The position numbers and the translations under genes are program-made. Of a stretch of 17,751 bases of DNA, positions 1 to 6,718 are shown piece by piece; the first letter of the stretch is position 1, and every line of letters begins with the position of its first letter. The notes beneath the pieces are model-generated. The model had not been told where the DNA came from. It made no database searches and was given only the letters and a program-made list of their open reading frames with translations. This stretch comes from Actinomycetota bacterium (GTDB lineage Bacteria > Actinomycetota > Thermoleophilia > Gaiellales > Gaiellaceae): contig VAXK01000009.1 in assembly GCA_005885565.1 (NCBI GenBank), forward strand, positions 1-17,751, read 5' to 3'.

Positions 1-2
1 TC

Positions 3-1112
3 GTCGCTCTGCATCGGCGGCTCGTCGAGCGCGACGGGGCGCCGCTCTCGCTGAGCACGCTTTGGTTCGAGGCGCTCTCGCTCCTGCACGGGACAGCCCT
101 CTCGAAGTTCGACCGCGTCGAGTCCGAGCTGCGGGCGCGCTGGGCGCAGATCCTCCGCTGCCCGCTCGACGAGTCGCGCGTCAGCTACGACGCGAACGTG
201 CTGCGCGAGCGCGTCGAGGCGCTCTTCGACGCGCCCGACCCCGGCTGGCCCGGAGCTCGGCACGCCAGCCCGGACGTGCTGGTCGCCGCCGCGGACGTCG
301 ACGCGATCCGCCGCGGCGACTTCGAGCTCGTCCTCGGCGAGCTTCACCTGGCGCTGATCGCCTACGGCCACCACTGCTTCGTCACGCAGCATCCCGCGCC
401 GGAGGAGCTCTTCCTCTGCCTGGATCGCGACCTCCCGCCACGGCTGCTGCCTGTGCTGCCGCACGAGGACGCCGAACGGCTGACGATCCGCACCCACCCG
501 GCGCTCGTCCGCGAGACCGACGTCCTGCTCGCGCTGCACTCGAGCGTCGCCGACCCCGAGCGGCCGGGCCTGCTCGCGACCGCCGACCTCCTCGTCGAAG
601 AGCTGGACGGGACGCTCGTCACCCGCCTTCCCTCAGGCGAGACGCACGATCTCCTCGGCCTCTTCTCGGTCCTGATGCTGCGCCACGTCATCGACCGCTT
701 CGCGTTCCTCGGCGAGGAGCCGCACGCGCCGCGGGTGAGCTTCGACCGGCTCGTCGTCGCCCGCGAGACCTGGCGCGTACCGGCGAGCGAGCTCGGGTTC
801 ACCCGCCAGCTGGACGAGGCACGCCGCTTCGTCGAGGCTCGAGCCTGGCACCGAGGCCGAGGTCTTCCTCGTCACACCTTCGTCAAGCTCCCGTCCGAGC
901 AGAAGCCGTTCTACGTCGACTTCGAGAGCCCGCTCTGCGTCAGCATGCTCGCGAACGCCGTCCGCCGCCTCACGACGCAGGCGGGCGAGGGCGAGGAGCG
1001 GCTGGTGCAGATCTCCGAGATGCTCCCGAGCTTCGAGCAGCTCTGGCTGCGCGATGCGCAGGGGCATGGCTACACAGCGGAGCTGCGGCTCACCGCTGTG
1101 GCCCTCGATTAA
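3..1112 (+). CDS. Lantibiotic dehydratase family protein, C-terminal part (5' end outside window)
   Basis: The frame is open from the left edge to TAA at 1110-1112, giving the last 369 residues. The C-terminal third has the signature I associate with the Lant_dehydr_N (LanB-like) fold of actinobacterial proteins: FVKLPSEQKPFYVDFESP (from about nt 879), then an SEMLPSFEQLWLRDAQGHGY-type stretch and ELRLTAV at the end. Family members use glutamyl-tRNA to glutamylate Ser/Thr of a ribosomal peptide, or add amino acids to a carrier peptide. No separate elimination domain follows, so this would be the small, elimination-lacking type. The active residues of the N-terminal part are not visible. The stop overlaps the stop of the convergent MFS gene by three bases. 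Nearby exporter and PKS acyltransferase genes fit a natural-product locus, but no precursor peptide is seen. The family call comes from memory of motifs and is fairly secure; the precise reaction is unknown. Confidence 0.72.
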   Translation, partial: VALHRRLVERDGAPLSLSTLWFEALSLLHGTALSKFDRVESELRARWAQILRCPLDESRVSYDANVLRERVEALFDAPDPGWPGARHASPDVLVAAADVDAIRRGDFELVLGELHLALIAYGHHCFVTQHPAPEELFLCLDRDLPPRLLPVLPHEDAERLTIRTHPALVRETDVLLALHSSVADPERPGLLATADLLVEELDGTLVTRLPSGETHDLLGLFSVLMLRHVIDRFAFLGEEPHAPRVSFDRLVVARETWRVPASELGFTRQLDEARRFVEARAWHRGRGLPRHTFVKLPSEQKPFYVDFESPLCVSMLANAVRRLTTQAGEGEERLVQISEMLPSFEQLWLRDAQGHGYTAELRLTAVALD

Positions 1113-2359
1113 GCGGGCTCGGCTTCGAGCGTCGTCTCCGTCGGTGCCGGCTCGTGCCGGAAGTTCCGGACGTCGGGCACCAGGAGGACGACCGCCGTCG
1201 AGACCACCGCCCACACGGCAGCGCCTGCGAGCGTCTCTCGGACGCCGATGTAGCCGGCCGCCCAGCCGGCGCCGGCAAAGCCCAGCGGAAGGAGCGAGGC
1301 CGAGAGCATCCAGTCGATCGAGGCGACGCGCGAAAGCGCCTCGGGCGGCACGGCCCTCTGCACGGTCGTCTCGAACAGCGTGTTGAAGACGGCCAGGCCG
1401 AGCCCGCCCGCGAACGCCCCGACAGCGATGACGGCGACGGGCGCCTTCGCGGCGAGAAGCCCGGTCGGAAGCGCGAGCAGCGCCAACGGTGGCACGGCGG
1501 CGACGAGCGGGCGCGTCGGCCGCGCCCGGAGGAGTAGGAACCCACCGACGACGGAGCCGCCTCCGAAGGCGGCAATGATGGCTGCCCACCCGCCGGTGCT
1601 GTGCAGCCCGTACAGGACGACGGCGGGCCCGAGCACGAGAAACGGCGCGAAGATGGCACAGCTGCCGAGGGCGGAGAAGACACCGTCCACCCAGAGCCAC
1701 GTCCGCCCGCTGAAGACGGCCCATCCTTCGCGGAGCTCCCGGAGGAACCCGGCCCCGGCCGGCGCCCGCGGCAGGCGGCTCAGGCGGGCGACGAAGCCGG
1801 CGCTGACGAGGAAGGTGGCCGAGTCGATCGCGATCGCCCAACCCGGGCCGACCGTCACAGCGAGCGCGCCTGCCGCGACCGGGCCGAGGACGAGGAAGCT
1901 GCTTTGGGTCAGCGCGATCATCGCCATCGCCTGCTGGAGCCTCTCGGACGTCACCGTCTGGGGCACGATCCCGGTCGAGGTCGGTCGGAAGAACGCGTCG
2001 CCGAGGCCGTACGCGAACGCGAGGATCATCAGCTCGAAGAGCGTGGCCTGCTTCGTCAGGATCAGCGCCGCCGTCGCGCCCTGCGCCGAGAAGCGAAGCA
2101 GGTCGGACGAGATGAGGATGACCCGGCGCGGCAGGCGGTCGGCGACCACGCCGGCGATCAGCAGGAACGCGACCACGGCACCGGCTCGAACTCCGAGCAC
2201 GTAGCCGAGCGCCGACGGCGACCAGTGCAGCGTTTTGAGGATGGCGATGGCGAGAGCGACCGGCGCGATGCCGTCCCCGAAGAGCGAGAACGCACGCGCG
2301 AAGTAGAGGTTGCGGAACTCCCGCTCAGTGAGCGCGCCGAAGAACTCGCTCGCTACCAC
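1109..2359 (-). CDS. MFS transporter, EntS/MFS_3-like exporter
   Basis: This is a 416-residue protein of alternating hydrophobic helices, the normal length for a 12-helix major facilitator. It begins with a short cytoplasmic segment (FRNLYFARAFSLFGDGIAPV) typical of the MFS_3 / enterobactin-exporter-like group. The helix 2-3 loop GVVADRLPRRVIL matches the family's G-x-x-x-D-R-x-x-R-R motif. Later features are the FFRPTSTGIVPQ motif and a mid-protein loop around residues 200-215. These proteins use the proton gradient to export siderophores, antibiotics or other small molecules; the substrate is not readable here. The start is GTG at 2357-2359 with GGA a few bases upstream. TATGAT at 2369-2374 (minus strand) could be its -10, giving a very short leader. 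Its stop overlaps that of the convergent dehydratase-like gene. Confidence 0.88.
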   Translation of the reverse strand: MVASEFFGALTEREFRNLYFARAFSLFGDGIAPVALAIAILKTLHWSPSALGYVLGVRAGAVVAFLLIAGVVADRLPRRVILISSDLLRFSAQGATAALILTKQATLFELMILAFAYGLGDAFFRPTSTGIVPQTVTSERLQQAMAMIALTQSSFLVLGPVAAGALAVTVGPGWAIAIDSATFLVSAGFVARLSRLPRAPAGAGFLRELREGWAVFSGRTWLWVDGVFSALGSCAIFAPFLVLGPAVVLYGLHSTGGWAAIIAAFGGGSVVGGFLLLRARPTRPLVAAVPPLALLALPTGLLAAKAPVAVIAVGAFAGGLGLAVFNTLFETTVQRAVPPEALSRVASIDWMLSASLLPLGFAGAGWAAGYIGVRETLAGAAVWAVVSTAVVLLVPDVRNFRHEPAPTETTLEAEPA

Positions 2360-2369
2360 TTGTCCACGA

Positions 2370-2573
2370 TCATAACGAGGAGCTTGACATCGCCGTCGCG
2401 TCCGGAAGCGCCGCGTGCTCGGCGACGGCCTCGGCCGCCGGGTCTGCCGCGCGCGGCTTCTGGCGCCGAAGCGTCGACGACGGGAGCAGCACGGCGTGCA
2501 CGCCCGACTCCGTCGCCAGGACCTCGAACCTCCCCACCGGCGTGTCGAATGTCATCCCGACCATCGCAGCCAT
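2370..2573 (-). pseudogene. Remnant of methylated-DNA--protein-cysteine methyltransferase (Ogt) N-terminus
   Basis: A 67-codon frame encodes MTFDTPVGRFEVLATESGVH and then AVLLPSS and a DPAAEAVAEHAALPDA stretch. This resembles the N-terminal RNase-H-like domain of Ogt alkyltransferases (consensus TPxGxLxLxADxxGLxxVLFP). The conserved helix before the active site and the whole catalytic domain with the PCHR motif are missing. The frame ends in MSSSSL and a TGA eleven bases before the MFS start. A full Ogt is about 160-180 residues, so this is a broken leftover, probably cut when the MFS gene arrived. It could instead be an unrelated small ORF. The similarity is by eye and short. Confidence 0.45.
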
Positions 2574-2607
2574 TACGATCCTGCCACTACTGAGAGGAAG
2601 ATCATAG

Positions 2608-2742
2608 ATGGTCCAATCGGAGCTCGTCTCTGATCTGGAGTACGTGGGGCCGGGCGGACGACGTGTTCCACCGGGGCGCCCCTCCGTCGCGAGGCGGAAG
2701 TGGCGGCTCGAGCAGGAGATGCTCGCTCAGAGGATCGGTTAG
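2608..2742 (+). CDS. Possible small ORF, 44 residues, unknown
   Basis: ATG at 2608 follows a good ribosome binding site (AGAGGAAG ending at 2600, seven bases away) and opens a 44-codon frame ending at TAG 2740-2742. The product is highly charged: an acidic first dozen residues, then an Arg/Lys-rich second half (RRKWRLEQEM). It resembles no family I know. It lies between the ogt remnant and the convergent MBL-hydrolase gene, whose stop is two bases beyond its own. The strong Shine-Dalgarno sequence is the only positive evidence, and in GC-rich DNA a short open frame is easily random. Confidence 0.3.
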   Translation: MVQSELVSDLEYVGPGGRRVPPGRPSVARRKWRLEQEMLAQRIG

Positions 2743-2744
2743 AC

Positions 2745-3605
2745 CTAGGCGGGCACCTGCTCGCAATAGAGCTTCAGACCCTCGTAGGACTGGGCGAGCG
2801 GCAGGACCTCGACGAACGAGGGAGCCGCGCCCAGCGCCCTCACCTCGGCCCGCACCTTGTCCACGAACTCCTGCTGCGTCATGCCGTTCCGGACGGCGGC
2901 TTCCCAGTCCGTGAGCCGGTCGCGTAGCGTCGCGAGGTGGTCGAGCGGATCGACCACGAGCCCGAAGTGCGTCAGCGCGAGGCGGGCCGGCCGGCGCGCC
3001 TCCAGCTCGGAGATTGTGCGGTGCCACGTGGCGACGTCGACGTCGGGCGGCGCCATCGGGGGGAGCACGAAGCGCTCGGGCTCCGTCCGCATGCCGGCGG
3101 CGTCGCCGGCATAGAGCGTCCCCTCGGCGTCGAGGAACGAGACGTGGTGCGGCGCGTGGCCCGGTGTCGCGATGGGCTCAAGACCGGCGACGCCCTCGTC
3201 GAGAACGTCGATGTTCGCCTCCGGCACGGCGACCACTTCGCCCCACAGCTCGTCGAACTGCGCCCCGTAGACCTCGCGCGCGCCGAACTCCAGCACCTCG
3301 GGGAACGTGAGGTGGAACGCTCCCTCTTCGGCGACGTGCACACGCAGCTCGGGGTTCTCCCGCACGAGGAGGCCCGCGGCTCCAGCGTGGTCGAGATGGA
3401 TGTGCGTGAGGAGCAGATGCCGCAGGTCCCTCACCGAGAGCCCTCGCGACTCGAGCCCCTCCTTGAGCGCGCCGAAGGTCGACGCGGGCCCGCAGTCGAC
3501 GAGCCCTGGGCCATCCGGCGTCTCGACGACGTACGCGCCCATGACGCGCTCGATTCCACCATGCAATAGGTCAATGGGCGGCGAAACGCTCAATGCAGCG
3601 CGCAC
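2745..3605 (-). CDS. MBL-fold metallo-hydrolase
   Basis: This is a 286-residue metallo-beta-lactamase-fold protein. The metal ligands are all visible: THIHLDHAG (H68, H70, D72, H73), TPGH (H150), AGD (D168) and THFG (H213), as needed for a di-metal site. The fold begins at IDLLHGGIERVMGAYVVETP. The helical C-terminus after residue 215 is like that of small hydrolases related to glyoxalase II and acyl-homoserine lactonases; the substrate cannot be read. The start is uncertain. GTG at 3605 gives the full length, but a candidate -10 element overlaps that codon, so TTG at 3593 is possible. ATG at 3542 would remove conserved N-terminal residues. The gene is divergent from the acyltransferase gene and probably shares its promoter region. 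Confidence 0.85.
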   Translation of the reverse strand: MRAALSVSPPIDLLHGGIERVMGAYVVETPDGPGLVDCGPASTFGALKEGLESRGLSVRDLRHLLLTHIHLDHAGAAGLLVRENPELRVHVAEEGAFHLTFPEVLEFGAREVYGAQFDELWGEVVAVPEANIDVLDEGVAGLEPIATPGHAPHHVSFLDAEGTLYAGDAAGMRTEPERFVLPPMAPPDVDVATWHRTISELEARRPARLALTHFGLVVDPLDHLATLRDRLTDWEAAVRNGMTQQEFVDKVRAEVRALGAAPSFVEVLPLAQSYEGLKLYCEQVPA

Positions 3606-4915
3606 TATACTCGCCGCTGGTGGCGATGTTCAATGGGACGACCGCCCGCCGGCACGTCCTGCTCCTCTCGGGAGAAACGCCCGACGAGCTCGAACGCAGG
3701 ACGAGCGAGCTCGCGGCGGAGCTCGAGACGCGTCGGGACGGGGCGCTCGGCGAGCTCGAGGCGCACCTGCGCAGGCTCGACCATTCGCGCGACCACCGGC
3801 GAATCGTGGTCGCGGCGGACGCGGAGGGTGCGGCGCAGGCTCTGCGGAGTCTCGATCCGCAGGCGGTGCGAACAGCGCAGGGCCGAGCCGGCGGGGGCGG
3901 GGTCGCGCTCGCGTTCCCCGGGGGCGGAGCGCAGCATCCGGGAATGACGGGCCAGCTCTACGCCTTGTCGCCCCGCGTGCGCTCGGAGGTCGACCGGTGC
4001 GCCGAGCTCCTCGACTCCCGCACGGGCGTCGACGTCCGTCGAGCGCTCGACCCGGCAACGAGCCCGAGCGAGCTCGAGCGACCCGTGCTTGGTCTCTGTG
4101 CGCTCTTCGTCAGCGAGTACGCCCTCGCGCAGCTCTGGCTCTCACTGGGGGTCCGGCCCGCCGCGCTCATCGGCCACAGCCTCGGCGAGTACACGGCTGC
4201 CGTGATCGCAGGCGTGCTCACGCTGGAGGACGCGCTCACGCTCGTGGCCGCCCGCGCCCGCCTCTTCGAGCGGCTGCCGCCGAGCGCGATGCTGAGCGTC
4301 GGCCTGAGCGAGGGGGACGTGACGGGCCTGCTCGGCCCCGGCGTCTCCCTCGCAGCCGCCAATGGGCCTGCGCAGTCGGTCGTCTCCGGCGGCGTCGCCG
4401 CGATCGAGAGCCTGCACGAGTGGCTCGCGGAGCACGGCGTCCGCGTGCGACGGCTCAGGCTGACGACGGCCGGGCACTCGTCGCTCGTCGAGGCGATCGC
4501 CGACGAGTTCGCCGAGGCGACACGGGGCATCTCCGTCGAGCGGCCCTCGATCCCTTGCATCTCGAACGTCACCGGGACGTGGCTCACCGACGGGGAAGCG
4601 CTCGACCCCGCGTACTGGGTGCGCCATCTCCGGGCGACAGTTCGCTTCGGCACCGGAGTGGCGACGCTGCTGACGCAGGCCCGGATCGTTCTCGAAGTCG
4701 GGCCGGGGACGACGCTGAGCACGCTCGTGCGCCAGGCGTCGACCGTCGCCGGCTCGGCGATCACGATCTCCTCGCTCGGGCACCCGCTCGACGCGACACC
4801 GGAGGCGGCGGCGCTCGCAGCGGCCGCCGGCGAGCTTTGGCTCGCCGGGGTGGATGTCGACTGGGAGGCCTTCGCAGCACTCCCGGCGCCGCTTCCATTG
4901 ATTGAAAAACACTAA
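3593..4915 (+). CDS. Free-standing polyketide-synthase-type acyltransferase
   Basis: This is a 440-residue acyltransferase that loads an acyl unit (usually malonyl) from CoA onto an acyl carrier protein. VALAFPGGGAQHPGM (104-118) and the nucleophile elbow GHSLGEYTAA (S196) are clear. The catalytic His lies in TTAGHSS (H295). The usual specificity motif HAFH (malonyl) or YASH (methylmalonyl) is TAGH here, so specificity is uncertain. Before the AT core, residues 21-95 match a KS-AT linker (HVLLLSGETPDELERR). After it, LWLAGVDVDWEAFAALP matches the post-AT linker of modular PKSs, ending abruptly at LPLIEKH. The protein is therefore about 100 residues longer than trans-AT enzymes and looks excised from a modular PKS. 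No KS or ACP is in the window. ATG at 3626 is an alternative start and fits better with the candidate -10 at 3606-3611. Confidence 0.88.
   Translation: MQRALYSPLVAMFNGTTARRHVLLLSGETPDELERRTSELAAELETRRDGALGELEAHLRRLDHSRDHRRIVVAADAEGAAQALRSLDPQAVRTAQGRAGGGGVALAFPGGGAQHPGMTGQLYALSPRVRSEVDRCAELLDSRTGVDVRRALDPATSPSELERPVLGLCALFVSEYALAQLWLSLGVRPAALIGHSLGEYTAAVIAGVLTLEDALTLVAARARLFERLPPSAMLSVGLSEGDVTGLLGPGVSLAAANGPAQSVVSGGVAAIESLHEWLAEHGVRVRRLRLTTAGHSSLVEAIADEFAEATRGISVERPSIPCISNVTGTWLTDGEALDPAYWVRHLRATVRFGTGVATLLTQARIVLEVGPGTTLSTLVRQASTVAGSAITISSLGHPLDATPEAAALAAAAGELWLAGVDVDWEAFAALPAPLPLIEKH
3604..3633. promoter_or_regulatory. Candidate overlapping divergent promoters with a shared -10
   Basis: ACTATACT at 3604-3611 reads as TATACT on the plus strand (3606-3611) and TATAGT on the minus strand (3604-3609), each one base from the sigma-70 consensus TATAAT. 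For the minus strand, TTGAAC (3628-3633) lies 18 bp upstream as a reasonable -35. No clear -35 is seen for the plus strand. The site sits between the divergent MBL-hydrolase and acyltransferase genes in otherwise GC-rich DNA. Three copies of TCAATG (3571, 3590, 3630) surround it and might be operator half-sites. Confidence 0.4.
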
Positions 4916-4967
4916 TCGAATCATCACTTCCTTTTTTGAAGCTCATTGAGTACTATCCGCGTCGGCT
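4916..4967 (+). promoter_or_regulatory. AT-rich leader, likely promoter region of the sulfur operon
   Basis: This 52-bp gap is clearly more AT-rich than its surroundings and is the only non-coding stretch before the sulfite reductase start. TACTAT at 4951-4956 is a weak -10 candidate, about 12 bases before the ATG. No good -35 or terminator hairpin is visible. Promoter function is inferred from position and composition. Confidence 0.25.
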
Positions 4968-6617
4968 ATGGCCGCGACCCGCACAGCTCGCGAGAAGCCT
5001 CCCGCCACCTGGGAGCTCGTCCTCAAGCGAAACCCGGTCGAGCGCATCAAGCAGGAGAAGGCGCCGCTCGGGATCAGGGACGAGCTTCCCGCTCTCATCG
5101 CCGCCGGCTACGAGAGCATCCCGGAGGAGGACATCGTGCGGCTCCAGTGGTGGGGGCTCTACCACGACAAGCCGAAGATCGGGACGTTCATGCTCCGGAT
5201 CAAGCTTCCGAGCGGCGTCCTCACCGCGCAGCACCTGCGCGCGATCGGCGAGGCGTCGAACACTTGGGGCCACGGAGACGGCGAGCTCACGACGCGCCAG
5301 AACATCCAGCTCCACTGGCTCGAGCTCAGCGCGCTGCCGGAGATCCTCCACCACCTCGACAACGCCGGGCTCACGACGGCCGGAGGTTGCGGCGACACCA
5401 TCCGCAACATCACCGGCTGTCCGATCCAGGGACTCGATCCCAATGAGCTCTTCGACTGCACGCCCCTGGTCGAGGAGGCGGCGCGCTTCTTCTACGGCAA
5501 CCCGGACTTCTGCGATCTGCCGCGGAAGCACAAGTACACGATCGCCGCCTGCACCGATCGCTGCAACGCCCCGGAGATCAACTGCGTCGCCCTCGTCGGC
5601 GTCGTCCACGAGGGCCGCGAGGGCTTCGCCGTCCGCGTGGGCGGCGGCCTCTCGTCGGTGCCCCGGATCTCGCGCGACATGGGCGTCTTCGTCCCGAAGG
5701 AGGAGGCAGTGGAGGTGCTGGCGGCGATCACGAGCGCGTGGAGCGAGGACCTCCGCTACCGCGTCTCGCGGGTCAAGGCGCGCCTGAAGTTCATGATCGA
5801 CGACGTCGGCGCGGAGGGCATGCGCGAGCGCGCCGAGGCGAACCTCGGCCGCCGGCTCGAGGACTTCACGCTCCCGCCCCCGGCCGTGCAGCCGGGCGAC
5901 CACATGGGCGTCCACGAGCAGAAGCAGCCGGGGCTCCACTACATCGGCGTGCCGGTTCACCTCGGCCTCGTGTCCGCCCACCAGATGATCGCCGTCGCCG
6001 ATCTCGCCGAGCGCCTCGGCGGCGACATCCGCATCACGCGGCAGCAGAACTTCATCCTCGCGAACGTCCCGGAAGCCGAGGTCGACGCCGCGCTCTACGA
6101 GCTCGAGCAGATCGGCTTCTCGCTCGACGTGAACCACGTCCGCGCGGGCTCGATCGCCTGCACCGGCGAACCACACTGCAACTTCTCCGTCACGGAGACG
6201 AAGTCGCGGCTCGGCGAGCTGATCGAGCACCTGGAGGAGCGCTTCGGAGGCGACATCGCGCCGCTCCGTCTCCAGCTCGACGGCTGCCCCCACTCCTGCG
6301 CGCAACACTGGGTCGCCGACCTCGGCTTCCAGGGGACGACGGCGCGCGACGAGCAGGGCGCCCGCAAGCAGGCCTACGACATCTTCCTGCGCGGCGCTCT
6401 CGGCCCCGGCGCCGCGATCGGCCGGCCGCTCTTCCGCAGGATCCTCACGGAGGAGCTCGACGCGGCGGTCGAGGGACTCGTCCAGGGCTGGCTCGACCAC
6501 CGGGTCGAGGAGGAGTCGTTCACCGACTTCTGCCGGCGCGCGAGCGACGAGGAGCTTGGTCAGCTCGCGGGCGTCGAGCCGGCGAAGCAGCGCGAGCGGG
6601 AGGAGGTGGCGGCTTGA
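4968..6617 (+). CDS. sir: Ferredoxin-dependent assimilatory sulfite reductase
   Basis: This 549-residue protein is the normal length for ferredoxin sulfite/nitrite reductases, which reduce sulfite to sulfide by six electrons in the cytoplasm. It has the two-fold repeat of ferredoxin-like half-domains (about 55-130 and 315-390) and siroheme/4Fe-4S domains. Cluster and siroheme ligands are CTGEPHC (C398, C404) and CPHSC (C440, C444), the C-x5-C and C-x3-C pattern of the family. TTRQNIQLHW (108-117) and ITRQQNFIL (356-364) are the siroheme-pocket arginine motifs. Y65 and C151 might correspond to the Tyr-Cys crosslink described in the Mycobacterium enzyme. The family cannot be split from nitrite reductase by sequence alone, but cysH, a ferredoxin gene and a siroheme gene downstream argue for sulfite. 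Its 3' end holds the ribosome binding site of the next small ORF. Confidence 0.92.
   Translation: MAATRTAREKPPATWELVLKRNPVERIKQEKAPLGIRDELPALIAAGYESIPEEDIVRLQWWGLYHDKPKIGTFMLRIKLPSGVLTAQHLRAIGEASNTWGHGDGELTTRQNIQLHWLELSALPEILHHLDNAGLTTAGGCGDTIRNITGCPIQGLDPNELFDCTPLVEEAARFFYGNPDFCDLPRKHKYTIAACTDRCNAPEINCVALVGVVHEGREGFAVRVGGGLSSVPRISRDMGVFVPKEEAVEVLAAITSAWSEDLRYRVSRVKARLKFMIDDVGAEGMRERAEANLGRRLEDFTLPPPAVQPGDHMGVHEQKQPGLHYIGVPVHLGLVSAHQMIAVADLAERLGGDIRITRQQNFILANVPEAEVDAALYELEQIGFSLDVNHVRAGSIACTGEPHCNFSVTETKSRLGELIEHLEERFGGDIAPLRLQLDGCPHSCAQHWVADLGFQGTTARDEQGARKQAYDIFLRGALGPGAAIGRPLFRRILTEELDAAVEGLVQGWLDHRVEEESFTDFCRRASDEELGQLAGVEPAKQREREEVAA
6601..6607 (+). promoter_or_regulatory. Perfect Shine-Dalgarno inside the sulfite reductase gene
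   Basis: AGGAGGT lies six bases before TTG at 6614, which overlaps the sulfite reductase stop (TTGA). It is one of the strongest Shine-Dalgarno sequences in the window, which supports translation of the 34-codon ORF that follows. cysH has its own site further on (GAGGT, 6704-6708). Confidence 0.65.
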
Positions 6618-6718
6618 GCGGCGTCGCTTGCGATGCCGCTTTCAGGCCGTGCCGGCTCTGCCGGCTCGGCCGTCTGCGCCGCTGGCCCGGAATGCGCGGT
6701 CTCGAGGTACGCGCTTGA
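6614..6718 (+). CDS. Cys/Arg-rich microprotein or leader peptide between sir and cysH
   Basis: TTG at 6614 overlaps the sulfite reductase stop as TTGA. The 34-codon frame ends at TGA 6716-6718, which overlaps the TTG start of cysH at 6715. The product begins VACDAAFRPCRLCRLGRLRR (residues 4-23) and has Cys at 6, 13 and 16 plus nine Arg. Placement between the sulfite reductase and cysH genes parallels the small cysX of the Corynebacterium glutamicum cysIXHDNYZ cluster; I cannot tell whether the sequences are related. Two roles are possible. It may be a small metal/Fe-S or electron-carrier-like peptide using its three cysteines. Or it may be a cysteine-sensing leader whose translation controls cysH, whose ribosome binding site lies inside this frame. 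Coupling at both ends and the perfect Shine-Dalgarno argue that it is translated. Confidence 0.55.
   Translation: MSGVACDAAFRPCRLCRLGRLRRWPGMRGLEVRA

Noticed and set aside
62..1537. A 491-codon plus-strand frame over the dehydratase-like gene and MFS gene
   Set aside because: It is almost pure Arg/Ala/Pro, typical of an out-of-frame reading of GC-rich DNA, and it runs across two recognised genes.
4953..6718. Long open frames on both strands over the sulfite reductase gene, including a 515-codon minus-strand frame
   Set aside because: They are GC-rich shadows with Arg/Ala/Glu-rich translations and no motifs; the sulfite reductase frame carries all cluster ligands. Only the last 34 codons of one plus-strand frame, after the sir stop, are kept as a candidate small ORF.
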